From: Nocardioides luteus
GTDB taxonomy: Bacteria > Actinomycetota > Actinomycetes > Propionibacteriales > Nocardioidaceae
Assembly: GCF_014648595.1 (NCBI RefSeq)
Contig: NZ_BMRK01000007.1
Span: forward strand, 171,650 to 227,597
Direction: 5' to 3'
Length of the DNA: 55,948 nucleotides
A model generated the notes under the pieces. That model was not told where the DNA came from. It saw only the letters and a list, made by a program, of their open reading frames with translations, and did not search any database. Both the position numbers and the translations under genes were made by a program. Shown in pieces: positions 25,117-33,613 of the stretch; position 1 is the stretch's first letter, and each line of letters begins with the position of its first letter.

Positions 25117-26048
25117 GACTCACCCCACTGGGCCAGCATCAGCCGGGCGTAGTGCGCCTCGAGCTCCATGCCGGTGAAAGCGCCGAAGAGCACCAGGTCG
25201 CGGTCGTTCGGCTCCTCCTCGAGGTAGGCGCCGCACACGTCGCGGACGGCGACCTGCTCATGGACGGCGTCGGCCTCGACGTGCTCGTCGTAGTAGGCCG
25301 CCATCTGCTCGGGGAAGTCCAGCCGACGCAGGCCCTGGGCGAGCATCCGCGACGGGATCGAGCTGGTCGACTCGAAGGCAGCGAAGTGGCCCAGCGCCGC
25401 CCCACGGAGCCGGCGGTGCAGGCCGAACATCGTGACCGCGTTGTTCATCGCCAGGATCTCGACCGGAACCTCGTCGATGTAGCAGGCGTGGTCGGTGCGG
25501 AGGCCGGCTGCCTCCATGCCACGGCGGAAGAGGTGGTGATGGAGCCGGTTCGGGTCGCCGTTGCCGTACTCGTCGAACTGGATCTCCATCAGCGCGGCCT
25601 TGACGCGGGTCTCCAGCCGCGGCACGACCCAGCTGGTCGGGTCGGCCTCCTTGAGGTGGTAGATCGAGCGGTGCTTCAGGATCTCGAGCACCTGCTCGCG
25701 ATCCGCCTTGCGTCGCACGAACCGGGCCAGGGACGGCCCGTCGTGCCGCTCGACCAGACCCGTCAGGTCCAGATCGGGATCTGCGTGCAGCGGGCTCTCC
25801 TCCCACTGGCGGCGCAGGTCGGCCTCGAAGGTGCGTTCCAGGCTCCGGCGTACGCGGAGCAGGTCCGGGTCCCACTCGAGCTCGGGATCGACCTCGTCGA
25901 ATCCGCGGTAGTGGAGCTCGTAGAGAGTCCACAGCGCGATCTGGGCGTCCTCCTCGGACTCCGGCTCCGTGCCCAGGTGTGCGGTCGAGCCGCTCTGGAG
26001 CGCAGTGAACACATCGGCACTCAGGGTGCCACGCGACTTAGGCAGCAT
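25113..26048 (-). CDS. Heme-oxygenase-like diiron protein (iron-containing redox enzyme family)
   Basis: 311 aa. The C-terminal two thirds match the HO-like diiron oxidase fold (PF14518 group). Candidate metal ligands are E155 and E160 in MEIQFDEYG, H171 in RLHHHLF, and E255, H256, D260 and H263 in YYDEHVEADAVHE; an N-terminal TLYELHYRG is also conserved in the group. Known relatives (UndA, BesC, SznF type) carry out oxidative cleavage or N-oxygenation in natural-product pathways. Gene order with a CDGSH protein, a methyltransferase and a glutamate-cysteine ligase suggests a small-molecule pathway. A SigB-like box lies at 26079-26104 in the end of the upstream gene. Confidence 0.87.
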   Translation of the reverse strand: MLPKSRGTLSADVFTALQSGSTAHLGTEPESEEDAQIALWTLYELHYRGFDEVDPELEWDPDLLRVRRSLERTFEADLRRQWEESPLHADPDLDLTGLVERHDGPSLARFVRRKADREQVLEILKHRSIYHLKEADPTSWVVPRLETRVKAALMEIQFDEYGNGDPNRLHHHLFRRGMEAAGLRTDHACYIDEVPVEILAMNNAVTMFGLHRRLRGAALGHFAAFESTSSIPSRMLAQGLRRLDFPEQMAAYYDEHVEADAVHEQVAVRDVCGAYLEEEPNDRDLVLFGAFTGMELEAHYARLMLAQWGES

Positions 26049-26066
26049 CTCGGCCCAACCTTTCCC

Positions 26067-26717
26067 TCATGCCCTGAGGTACCCATCGGCAGGTTCGGCC
26101 ATGCTCGGCTGGGCGGCGCGAGCGATGTGAACCAGCACTCCCTCGCCGGGCCAGTCACGGACCTCGTGGACCGACAGGTCGCTGCCCGTGATCATCTCCA
26201 GGACCCGCTGGGCCTGGGCTGTCGTGCCCAGCTGGAGCACCGCCGCGCCGCCGGGGGAGAGGTGGCGTTCGATGGTCGCCAGACACATCTTCGCGATCAG
26301 CATCCCGTCCTCGCCGCCGTCGATGGCCAGCCGCGGGTCCTCGGGGTAGCGCTCGACCTGGGCCGTGGGAACCCACGGCGGGTCGGCGATCACCAGACTG
26401 AAGCCCTCCTCGGGGTCCATCGCGTGCTCCATGTCCCCCTCGCGTACCTCGACCAGATGGCCGAGCCCGGCGCGGTCGGCGTTGGCGCGGGTGAAGTCGC
26501 AGGCGACTGGGTTGGCGTCGACGCAGACCAACGGCCGCTCCTGGAGGGCGACCGTCAGCAGGCCGATCTGGCCGGCGCCCGAGCAGAGCTCGAGCACCGG
26601 CCCGTCAGGCAGGTCTGCCAGCAGCTCGGCGGCCCACTCGGACTGCCGGGCCGTCCAAGGACGCGGCCGGAGCACGCGATCGTCGAAGTCGATGTCGAGG
26701 TGTCCGAATCTGATCAT
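26067..26717 (-). CDS. Class I SAM-dependent methyltransferase, HemK/MTS-like
   Basis: 216 aa. SAM motif I is VLELCSGAGQIGL (residues 41-53), motif II VCVDANP, and the catalytic loop VIADPPWVP, a [DN]PP[YW] motif typical of enzymes that methylate a planar nitrogen (glutamine amide, adenine N6). The N-terminal part is shorter than in PrmC. Minus-strand GGGTAC at 26726-26731 ends 8 nt before ATG 26717. It lies between a glutamate-cysteine ligase gene (60 bp upstream) and the diiron gene (18 bp downstream). The methyl acceptor could be a glutamine side chain or a pathway metabolite. Confidence 0.85.
   Translation of the reverse strand: MIRFGHLDIDFDDRVLRPRPWTARQSEWAAELLADLPDGPVLELCSGAGQIGLLTVALQERPLVCVDANPVACDFTRANADRAGLGHLVEVREGDMEHAMDPEEGFSLVIADPPWVPTAQVERYPEDPRLAIDGGEDGMLIAKMCLATIERHLSPGGAAVLQLGTTAQAQRVLEMITGSDLSVHEVRDWPGEGVLVHIARAAQPSMAEPADGYLRA
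26079..26104 (-). promoter_or_regulatory. SigB/SigF-like box upstream of diiron gene
   Basis: On the minus strand: GCAT (26104-26101), 16-bp spacer, GGGTAC (26084-26079), about 31 nt before ATG 26048. It lies within the last codons of the methyltransferase gene and would let the diiron-CDGSH-topoisomerase part be made alone. Confidence 0.35.
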
Positions 26718-26777
26718 GCCAACAGGTACCCCGAAGGAGCCTTCGACGTGCGGCCCCCGGACGAGACCGGTCGAGTC

Positions 26778-27926
26778 TCAGCCGAGCTGGGCCAACCGGA
26801 CCACGGCACGGTCGAGCCGGCCCTCCTCGGCGAGGATCCGGCGCTGGACGGCAGCGCCGGTGCCCTGCGTGAAGACCCGCTCGATGCCTGCCTGTACCCG
26901 CTTCATGTCGCCGCTGGCCTCGAGCGAGGGACCGACGTGCTCGACCAGCCGCTCGACGACCTCGCGGGCCGGCCGCGGGCGGTGGGTGACCGGGTCGAGC
27001 AGGTCACCGGTGAGCCCGTGCTTGCCCGACTGCCACATCGCGAGCCGGAGCACGGACGCGGGCACCGGGTCGGGGGTCTGACCCTGCGCCCACTCCCGGG
27101 CACCGGTGTCGACCAGCGCCCGCGAGAGCGCCGCGACGAGCACGGCGTCGGACGGGTCGAGGCAGATGTCGGCGACCCGCACCTCGAGGGTCGGGTAGCT
27201 GCGCGAGGGCCGCGCGTCGAAGTACGCCATGCCTTCGTCCAGCGGGACGCCGGTGTCGACGAGCAGCTGGAGATGGTCCTCGTACGCCTTCATGCTGCCG
27301 AAGACCTCGGTCGGACCGTTCGTGGGCCACCGTGCCATCGCCTGGGAGCGGTAGCTCTCGTAGCCCGACTCCGAGCCGTGCCAGAAGGGCGAGTTGACGC
27401 TCACCGCGAGCAGGACGGGCAACCAGGTGCGGATCCGGTCGAGCGCACCCACCGCCTCCTCGTCGGACTCGACCGAGACGTGTACGTGGCAGCCGCAGGT
27501 GAGCTGCTCGGTGGCGGTCAGCCCGAACTGCTCGGTGATCGCCCGGTAGCGCTCGTCCTCGAAGGTCTGCGGCTCCGCGGGGAGCGGGGTGGTGCCGCTC
27601 GGCAGGATCAACGCCCCCGCCTCGGCCGCGGCGACCCGCGCCTTCTCCCGCCACAGACGGAGCTCGGCCTCCAAGATCCCGAGATGCTCTTCGGGAGGTG
27701 TGTCGGTCTCCACCTGCTGCTGCTGGAGCTCCGGGCCCACGGACCCGCCGGGCTGGCCGTCGGCGGACTCGGTGTCGCCGCGACGACGGGCGACCCGCAA
27801 CACCTGGCTGGACACCGATCGAGGGACACCCGTCTCGGTGTCGACGAGGAGGAGCTCCTCCTCGACACCGACTGTCCGGAGCTCGGTCTGGGTACTGATC
27901 GAGGAGTGTTTGTTCACCCTTCGCAC
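26778..27926 (-). CDS. Carboxylate-amine ligase / glutamate-cysteine ligase (GCS2 family)
   Basis: 382 aa, GTG start. GCS2 (YbdK-type) signatures: VGVEEELLLVDTETG near the N-terminus, EQLTCGCHVHVSVESDEEA in the middle, and RSYPTLEVRVADICLD. The length fits YbdK. These enzymes join the gamma-carboxyl of glutamate to an amine, often cysteine. Actinomycetes use mycothiol rather than glutathione, so the product is more likely a specialised gamma-glutamyl metabolite. It is the first gene of a five-gene minus-strand run and is divergent from a class II glutamine amidotransferase. Confidence 0.9.
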   Translation of the reverse strand: MRRVNKHSSISTQTELRTVGVEEELLLVDTETGVPRSVSSQVLRVARRRGDTESADGQPGGSVGPELQQQQVETDTPPEEHLGILEAELRLWREKARVAAAEAGALILPSGTTPLPAEPQTFEDERYRAITEQFGLTATEQLTCGCHVHVSVESDEEAVGALDRIRTWLPVLLAVSVNSPFWHGSESGYESYRSQAMARWPTNGPTEVFGSMKAYEDHLQLLVDTGVPLDEGMAYFDARPSRSYPTLEVRVADICLDPSDAVLVAALSRALVDTGAREWAQGQTPDPVPASVLRLAMWQSGKHGLTGDLLDPVTHRPRPAREVVERLVEHVGPSLEASGDMKRVQAGIERVFTQGTGAAVQRRILAEEGRLDRAVVRLAQLG

Positions 27927-28004
27927 CTGCTTTCTCTGTTTCGGCCACTCGGCCCCGGCCGGGATCGCGGGTCGCGAAACCGGCTGGAAGGAGCCGCACT
28001 ACCT

Positions 28005-28829
28005 ATGTGCCGTCTGTTCGGATACGTGACTGAGTCCCCGTGTGCCGTTGCCGACCTGCTGGGGGAGGAGGGGCTGGAGGCCTTCACCTCGCTGACCGCC
28101 GTGCACTCCGACGGTTGGGGGATGGCCTGGCAGACGCCGGAGGGCACGCGCACCACGAGCTCGCCGCACTCGGCAGACGTCGACGACGACTACCGCAAGC
28201 TCGTCGCGGAGCCGCTCTCGAACGCGGGCTTCGTGCACCTGCGCTGGGCGACCGGCGGCCTCGAGGTGCGGCCGGAGAACACCCACCCGTTCCTGACCGA
28301 CGACGCGGCGTTCGCGCACAACGGCCACATCCATCCCATCGGCGAGCTCGAGGAGCTGTTGACGCCCGCGTCGAAGGCGCGGCTGCGCGGGGACACCGAC
28401 AGCGAGCGCTACTTCCACTTCGTCCATCAGTGCGTCGAGGAGTACGGCGACGAGGCCGAGGGAGTCACCCACGCGCTGGCCACGCTGGTCAAGAAGTTCC
28501 CGCGCTGCAGCCTGAACGCGCTGATGCTGACCCCGACCCACATGTTCGCCATCCACATCAACTCGCGTGCCGACTCGCCCCTGCGCGCGCTGCGCGAGAT
28601 GTTCGACGACGAGGGCGACATCCCGCCGCGGCACATGACGGAGTACTTCGCGATGGACTACCGCGAGACCGAGCACGGCCTCGAGATCGTCTCCAGCGGA
28701 CTCGGCCAGCCGGGCTGGACGCCTGTCCCCGCCGACACCGCGGTGATGGTCGACCTGGAGACCCGCGAGATCACCCGGCTCGACCCGGTCGCCCAGCTCG
28801 GCGTCGACGCGACGCAGGCCGCCGACTGA
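28005..28829 (+). CDS. Class II glutamine amidotransferase (YafJ/EgtC type)
   Basis: 274 aa from ATG 28005, after GGAAGGAG. Cys2 (MCRLFGYV) is the N-terminal nucleophile of the Ntn amidotransferase fold; SDGWGMAW, VHLRWATGG and FAHNGHIHP follow as expected. There is no synthetase domain. In ergothioneine synthesis the related EgtC removes a gamma-glutamyl group; the divergent GCS2 ligase here would add one, so the pair may work in sequence (inference). The two genes share a 78-bp promoter region. Confidence 0.9.
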   Translation: MCRLFGYVTESPCAVADLLGEEGLEAFTSLTAVHSDGWGMAWQTPEGTRTTSSPHSADVDDDYRKLVAEPLSNAGFVHLRWATGGLEVRPENTHPFLTDDAAFAHNGHIHPIGELEELLTPASKARLRGDTDSERYFHFVHQCVEEYGDEAEGVTHALATLVKKFPRCSLNALMLTPTHMFAIHINSRADSPLRALREMFDDEGDIPPRHMTEYFAMDYRETEHGLEIVSSGLGQPGWTPVPADTAVMVDLETREITRLDPVAQLGVDATQAAD

Positions 28830-29013
28830 CGGCTGGGGGCCGCCTGTCGGCAACGGGTGGGGGGCGAGTCCTGGCATGCCCAGGAAGTACCCGATCCGGA
28901 GACCTTTCAACCACCTGCAGGCGTACGTCTCGTCACAGCCGATGCTCGCCGCTCATCGTCGGCCGGGGCCGGTGGCCGGCTCGGCGCGCGGCTCAGCCGC
29001 GAGGCTCTTCGCC

Positions 29014-29061
29014 GTCGCCCGGCCCGTCGCCCGGCCCGTCGCCCGGCCCGTCGCCCGGCCC
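29014..29061. repeat. Four perfect copies of a 12-bp GC-rich tandem repeat
   Basis: GTCGCCCGGCCC occurs four times head to tail without change, then decays (GTCGGCCC). It lies 34 bp before the operator of the GH16 gene and may affect promoter structure or copy number between strains. Confidence 0.9.
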
Positions 29062-29094
29062 GTCGGCCCGTCGGCCGTTCCGCTCCAAAGCAAA

Positions 29095-29119
29095 TAACTG
29101 TAAGGTCTCCTTACAGTTA
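29095..29119. promoter_or_regulatory. Perfect palindromic operator upstream of GH16 gene
   Basis: Arms TAACTGTAAGG (29095-29105) and CCTTACAGTTA (29109-29119) are perfect over 11 bp with a 3-bp centre TCT. The form (TGTAAGG-N3-CCTTACA) is that of TetR-family operators. No regulator gene adjoins it, so the binding protein is encoded elsewhere or is the TetR at 2.9 kb (whose own operators differ). Confidence 0.75.
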
Positions 29120-29147
29120 ACCCCACATGCTCGCGAAGGAGCGATCG

Positions 29148-30011
29148 ATGCGAAGCTCGAGGATCCGCACCATCCGCACCACACTCACGACGACGGCCGC
29201 TCTGGCCCTCGTCCTGCTCGCGCCGCTGGCCGCCCCGGCCGCGGTCCCGAGCCCCGATGTCGAGGCGACCGGCGGGGGAGAGGTCGAGGCGGCCGCCCTG
29301 AGCTGGTCCGACGAGTTCGACGGTCCGGCCGGCAGCGCGCCCAGCTCGGCCAACTGGAACTTCGAGACCGGAGGCGGGGGCTGGGGCAACAACGAGCTGC
29401 AGACCTATACCGACTCCCGCGAGAACTCCGCGCTCGACGGCAACGGCAACCTGGTCATCACCGCTCGGCAGGACGGCAGCGGCTACACCTCGGCCCGGCT
29501 CACCACCAAGGGCAAGGTCCAGCCGAAGTTCGGCCGGTTGGAGGCACGGATCCAGATCCCGCGCGGCCAGGGCATCTGGCCGGCGTTCTGGATGCTCGGC
29601 GCGCAGTTCCCCAACACCCCGTGGCCCGACTCGGGCGAGATCGACATCATGGAGAACGTCGGCTACGAGCCCCACATCGTGCACGGCACCCTGCACGGTC
29701 CGGGCTACTCCGGTGGCAACGGCATCACCGGGCAGTACATGCACCCCCAGGGCTGGTCCTTCGCCGACACCTTCCACACCTTCGCCGTCGACTGGCAGCC
29801 CGGCTCGATCACCTGGTCCGTGGACGGCGTGGCCTACCAGACCTTCACCACCGCCGACACCGGCGGCAACCCGTGGGTCTTCGACCAGCCCTTCTTCTTC
29901 ATCCTCAACGTCGCGGTCGGCGGCAACTGGCCCGGCAACCCCGACGGCACGACCCAGTTCCCGCAGAGCATGGTCGTGGACTACGTACGCGTCTACGACT
30001 CGCAGCTCTGA
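29148..30011 (+). CDS. Secreted GH16 beta-glucanase (laminarinase-like)
   Basis: 287 aa from ATG 29148 with CGAAGGAG ahead. Signal peptide: RSSRIRTIRTT, then ALALVLLAPLAAPAA. The catalytic motif EIDIME (GEIDIMENVG) gives nucleophile and acid/base; WPAFWMLG and the opening WSDEFDG are typical of bacterial 1,3-beta-glucanases. One catalytic domain, no carbohydrate-binding module. It would degrade fungal or algal beta-glucan outside the cell. An upstream in-frame ATG at 29127 lacks a ribosome site. Confidence 0.93.
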   Translation: MRSSRIRTIRTTLTTTAALALVLLAPLAAPAAVPSPDVEATGGGEVEAAALSWSDEFDGPAGSAPSSANWNFETGGGGWGNNELQTYTDSRENSALDGNGNLVITARQDGSGYTSARLTTKGKVQPKFGRLEARIQIPRGQGIWPAFWMLGAQFPNTPWPDSGEIDIMENVGYEPHIVHGTLHGPGYSGGNGITGQYMHPQGWSFADTFHTFAVDWQPGSITWSVDGVAYQTFTTADTGGNPWVFDQPFFFILNVAVGGNWPGNPDGTTQFPQSMVVDYVRVYDSQL

Positions 30012-30030
30012 GCGTTCGATGCATCAGCGT

Positions 30031-30062
30031 CGTGGCGGAGCGGCGGCTGCCGCTCCGCCACG
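30031..30062. terminator. Terminator between GH16 and lipoprotein genes
   Basis: Perfect 14-bp stem (30031-30044 with 30049-30062) and a 4-nt loop GGCT. It lies between two convergent stops at 30011 and 30068. Confidence 0.85.
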
Positions 30063-30067
30063 GCTGC

Positions 30068-30469
30068 TCAGCGGCCGGTCCAGCGGAGTGACAGGACGGC
30101 CCTCCCGTCGGCCGCGTCGAGGACCTTCGCGCTCATCCCGTCGAGGTAGTAGGGCTTGCTGTCGGCCGGGAGGATCGTGGCCGTCCCGCCCGTGCTGTCG
30201 GACTCCTTCGCCGAGAGCGTCAGTGCGATCTCCGAGTCGCCGACGTCGGTGACGGTGAGCCGCTGCCAGCCGCCCACCACCTGACCCGGCGTCGCCTCCC
30301 ACCCCAGATCGGGGTCGAGGTCGATCTTCGTGCCCTTCTCGACGATCACCTCGCAGGTGGCGTCGGCGCACGTCTCGTACGCCGTCCCGTTCTCCGCGTT
30401 CAGTCCGCCGCACGCGGTGGCGAGGGTCATGACCGTGGCCAGCAGGGCGAGGATGCCGGTGGTCTTCAC
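30068..30469 (-). CDS. Small lipoprotein, unknown function
   Basis: 133 aa from GTG 30469, after CGGAGAAACC. The signal VKTTGILALLATVMTLATAC ends in a lipobox (ATAC). The mature part contains a Cys pair (YETCADATCEV) and then beta-strand-rich sequence, perhaps a small Ig-like fold. No family recognised. Probably on the outer face of the membrane. The longer ORF start at 30526 adds charged residues before the signal and is rejected. Confidence 0.78.
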   Translation of the reverse strand: MKTTGILALLATVMTLATACGGLNAENGTAYETCADATCEVIVEKGTKIDLDPDLGWEATPGQVVGGWQRLTVTDVGDSEIALTLSAKESDSTGGTATILPADSKPYYLDGMSAKVLDAADGRAVLSLRWTGR

Positions 30470-30566
30470 GGTTTCTCCGTCCGAGCGGCTGGGACGAGCG
30501 CGATCTCGATCGGGACCGCGATTCAAGATATCAATCCGGCAGCCGCGCGGGGACCGTCTTCCGAGG

Positions 30567-31265
30567 TCAGCCCTCCCGGTGAGCGCTCAGCCCGACCTCG
30601 CCCGGCGCGACCGAGTCGTGCAGCTTGATCGTGTGGTCGTAGTGCTCGTCGCACATGTGCCGGTAGCCGATCCGCTGCTCGCTCATCACGTTCTCGAGAC
30701 GTCCGGTCAGGTCGGCCTCGAGGCGAGCCATCGTCTCCGGGCTGACGTCGTTGGCCTCGGTGACGAGGTGCGGGCGCAGCGGGTCCATCCCGGTGTACCA
30801 GAAGGTGCCGTGCAGCAGCGGCCACAGCACGTCCTCGATGTCGCCGCTGATCCCGCGCGGCCCGAGCGTCGCCGACCGGTCACCGGCGGTGACCACGGTC
30901 AGCGCTCGCTTGCCCGCCAGACCGCCCGTGCCGTACTTGAGCGGCTTGCCGGTCTCCGGGTCGGGTACGTCGAAGGCGAAGCCCGACTCGAAGACCCGGT
31001 CGATCCAGCCCTTGAGGATGGCCGGCGTCGAATACCACCACAGCGGGAACTGCATCACGAGGAGGTCGGCCGCCCGCAGCCGCTCCTGGTCGCGGCGCAC
31101 GTCCGCTCCGCCGACCTCCACCAGGAGCGGGTCGAAACCCTCCCGGTAGAGATCGAGCTCGTCGACGCTCCAGCCGGCCTCCGTGAGTGCGGTCGTGCCG
31201 ATCTCCCGCAGGCGCCCGTTGAGGGATGACGCGTGCGGATGTGCCCATACCCAGAGTGCGTGCAT
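30567..31265 (-). CDS. NAD(P)H dehydrogenase (quinone), flavodoxin-fold NQO1-like
   Basis: 232 aa from ATG 31265 (MHALWVWAHPHASSLN). The opening AHP.P.S.. phosphate loop, then LVMQFPLWWYSTPAILKGW and DRVFESGFAF are characteristic of the NQO1/MdaB/KefF family that binds FAD or FMN and reduces quinones by two electrons. Cytosolic. The gene is divergent from lutA. Codons upstream to 31331 are open but without family match. Confidence 0.87.
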   Translation of the reverse strand: MHALWVWAHPHASSLNGRLREIGTTALTEAGWSVDELDLYREGFDPLLVEVGGADVRRDQERLRAADLLVMQFPLWWYSTPAILKGWIDRVFESGFAFDVPDPETGKPLKYGTGGLAGKRALTVVTAGDRSATLGPRGISGDIEDVLWPLLHGTFWYTGMDPLRPHLVTEANDVSPETMARLEADLTGRLENVMSEQRIGYRHMCDEHYDHTIKLHDSVAPGEVGLSAHREG

Positions 31266-31370
31266 GCGGCTGAGAACGCGGGGCGTCGCGACGGGATTCC
31301 CGGGACTGCCGAGACGGGACGCCGCCGGCATGGTTGCATGGAGGCACCCCCGACGAAGGAGGCTTGCTGG

Positions 31371-32114
31371 ATGAGAGTCGCCCTGATGGTCACCTGCATC
31401 AACGACGCCCTCTACCCGGGCACGGGGCAGGCCGTGGTGCGGCTGCTGCGCCGGCTCGGGGTGGACGTCGACTTCCCCCAGGCGCAGACGTGCTGCGGGC
31501 AGCCCATGGTCAACACGGGCTATCTGGACGAGGCGGTCCCGCTGGTGCGTACGTTCGTGGACGCGTTCGCGGGCTACGACGCCGTCGTGACGCCCTCCGG
31601 ATCGTGCGCGGGATCAGCGCGCCACCAGCACTCGATCGTGGCCCGCCGCTCCGGCGACACCTCCTTGGAGGAGGCTGTCGCCGAGATCGCGCCGAAGGTC
31701 TACGAGCTCTCCGAGTTCCTCGTCGACGTGCTCGGCGTGACCGATGTGGGCGCCTACTTCCCCCACCGGGTGACCTACCACCCCACCTGCCACTCGCTGC
31801 GGATGCTCGGCGTGGGCGATCGGCCGCGCCGGCTGCTGGAGGCCGTTCGAGGGATCCGTCTCGTCGATCTCCCCGGCGCCGACCAGTGCTGCGGCTTCGG
31901 CGGCACCTTCGCGGTCAAGAACGCCGACACCTCGGTCGCGATGGGCGCCGACAAGGCCCGCCACATCCGCGAGACCGGTGCCGAGGTGGTGGTCGCCGGC
32001 GACAACTCCTGTCTGACCCACATCGGCGGCGTGCTCTCGCGCCAGCGTTCCGGCGTACGCACCGTCCATCTCGCCGAGATCCTGGCCTCGACCGAGGGGG
32101 CGGTGGCCCGATGA
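31371..32114 (+). CDS. lutA: L-lactate oxidation protein LutA (YkgE-like)
   Basis: 247 aa from ATG 31371, after CGAAGGAGG. Two CCG domains typical for this family: QAQTCCGQPMVNTGY and GADQCCGFGGTFAV, with further cysteines in PSGSC, TYHPTCHS and DNSC. Such motifs carry a 4Fe-4S or related cluster as in heterodisulfide reductase subunit B. Together with LutB and LutC it oxidises L-lactate to pyruvate. The stop overlaps the lutB ATG (ATGA). Confidence 0.93.
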   Translation: MRVALMVTCINDALYPGTGQAVVRLLRRLGVDVDFPQAQTCCGQPMVNTGYLDEAVPLVRTFVDAFAGYDAVVTPSGSCAGSARHQHSIVARRSGDTSLEEAVAEIAPKVYELSEFLVDVLGVTDVGAYFPHRVTYHPTCHSLRMLGVGDRPRRLLEAVRGIRLVDLPGADQCCGFGGTFAVKNADTSVAMGADKARHIRETGAEVVVAGDNSCLTHIGGVLSRQRSGVRTVHLAEILASTEGAVAR

Positions 32115-33613
32115 GCGCCACCTTCGTCGGCATGCCGGCCTTCCCGACCGCGGCGCGCGAGGCGCTGGCCGACTCCCAGCTGCGCCACAACCTCGCCCAT
32201 GCGACCGGCACCATCCGCGCCAAGCGCGCGAAGGTCGTCGAGGAGGTGCCCGACTGGGAGGAGCTGCGGCTCGCCGGCGCCGCGCTCAAGGAGCGGGCGC
32301 TGCTCGACCTCGACGCCCAGCTCGTACGCCTCGAGGAGACCCTCACCGCCAACGGCGCGACGGTCCACTGGGCTCGTGACGCGGCCGAGGCCAACGCGAT
32401 CGTCGCCACGATCGCCAAGCAGCACGCGGCCGAGGAGGTCGTGAAGGTCAAGTCCATGGTCACCCAGGAGATCGGGCTCAACGAGGCGCTCGCCGAAGAG
32501 GGCATCGCCGCCTGGGAGACCGACCTCGCCGAGCTGATCGTGCAGCTCGGCGACGACCTTCCGAGCCACATCCTGGTGCCGGCGATCCACCGCAACCGAG
32601 CCGAGATCCGGGAGATCTTCCTCCGCAAGATGGCCGCTGCGGGCCGCCCGGCGCCTGCTGACCTGACCGACGAGCCGGCGGTGCTGGCCGCCGCCGCGCG
32701 CGAGCACCTGCGCGAGAAGTTCCTGCGCGCCAAGGTCGGCATCTCCGGCGCCAACTTCGCCGTCGCCGAGACCGGCACTCTCGTGGTGGTCGAGTCGGAG
32801 GGCAACGGCCGGATGTGCCTGACGCTGCCGGAGGTGCTCGTCTCGGTGGTCGGCATCGAGAAGGTCGTCGCGCAGTGGGACGACCTCGGCCCGATGCTCC
32901 GGTTGCTGCCGAGGTCGTCGACCGGCGAGCGGATGAACCCCTACACCTCGATGTGGAGCGGCATCAGCCCCGGTGACGGTCCGCAGGAGGTCCATGTCGT
33001 GCTCCTCGACAACGGCCGCACCCGCGCGCTCGCCGACGAGGTCGGCCGGCAGGCGCTGCGCTGCATCCGCTGCTCGGCCTGCCTCAACGTCTGCCCGGTC
33101 TACGAGCGCACCGGCGGCCACGCCTACGGCTCGGTCTACCCGGGCCCGATCGGCGCCATCCTCAACCCGCTGCTTCGCGGGGTCGGTCATGACGACCAAA
33201 TCGACTCGCTGCCCTATGCGTCTTCCTTGTGCGGCGCCTGCTTCGAGGTCTGTCCGGTACGCATCGACATCCCCTCCGTCCTCGTCGACCAGCGCGCCCA
33301 GGTGGTCGACGCTCACCGGGCGGTCTCGTGGCGCAGCGTGCCGAAGCCGGAGGCCGCGGCGATGAAGGGCGCTGCGTACGTCCTGGGGCGCTCGCGCCGC
33401 CTCTCCCTCGTCGAGCGCCTCACCGGTCTCGGTGTCGGGCTCGCGCGCCGCTTCGGTCTCACCGCCTGGACCGGCGCCCGCGATCTGCCCGAGGCGCCGG
33501 CCGAGAGCTTCCGGGCCTGGTGGGAGCGCACCGACGGCGGCCGGGACGCCTCCGGCAACGATGCCGTCGACCCAGCCGGTCCCGACGAGGACCTGCGGAA
33601 GGGAGACCTGTGA
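32111..33613 (+). CDS. lutB: L-lactate oxidation iron-sulfur protein LutB (YkgF-like)
   Basis: 500 aa. The N-terminal LUD domain has VVKVKSMVTQEI and GISGANFAVAETGTLVVVESEGN. Two 4Fe-4S clusters follow in CIRCSACLNVCPVY and CGACFEVCPVRIDIP. A C-terminal helical region of about 120 residues ends in a charged tail. It is the electron-transfer subunit of the Lut complex. Overlaps both neighbours by 4 nt, so lutABC are one translationally coupled operon. No lactate permease or LutR lies beside it. Confidence 0.94.
   Translation: MSATFVGMPAFPTAAREALADSQLRHNLAHATGTIRAKRAKVVEEVPDWEELRLAGAALKERALLDLDAQLVRLEETLTANGATVHWARDAAEANAIVATIAKQHAAEEVVKVKSMVTQEIGLNEALAEEGIAAWETDLAELIVQLGDDLPSHILVPAIHRNRAEIREIFLRKMAAAGRPAPADLTDEPAVLAAAAREHLREKFLRAKVGISGANFAVAETGTLVVVESEGNGRMCLTLPEVLVSVVGIEKVVAQWDDLGPMLRLLPRSSTGERMNPYTSMWSGISPGDGPQEVHVVLLDNGRTRALADEVGRQALRCIRCSACLNVCPVYERTGGHAYGSVYPGPIGAILNPLLRGVGHDDQIDSLPYASSLCGACFEVCPVRIDIPSVLVDQRAQVVDAHRAVSWRSVPKPEAAAMKGAAYVLGRSRRLSLVERLTGLGVGLARRFGLTAWTGARDLPEAPAESFRAWWERTDGGRDASGNDAVDPAGPDEDLRKGDL

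Larger units (their letters stand above)
28830..29147. other. Intergenic region before GH16 gene
   Basis: 318 bp without a supported gene. It holds a 12-bp tandem repeat (29014-29061), an operator-like palindrome (29095-29119) and the ribosome site AAGGAG of the GH16 gene. A 73-codon ORF over the repeat exists only because the repeat is free of stops. Confidence 0.6.

Noticed and set aside
26726-26731. GGGTAC box before the methyltransferase as a full SigB promoter
   Set aside because: The -10 is well placed (8 nt before ATG) but no GNNT lies 14-16 bp upstream, so it was not listed as a promoter.
25152-28004. Long plus-strand ORF running into the amidotransferase gene
   Set aside because: It is antisense to three well-supported minus-strand genes; only the part from ATG 28005 has family motifs.
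24895-28829. Calling the locus an ergothioneine gene cluster
   Set aside because: There is no EgtB (FGE-sulfatase type) and no EgtD; the methyltransferase and oxygenase are of different families.
28876-29097. 73-codon ORF over the 12-bp tandem repeat
   Set aside because: The reading frame is open because the repeat has no stops (ARPV repeats); it has no ribosome site and ends in the operator.
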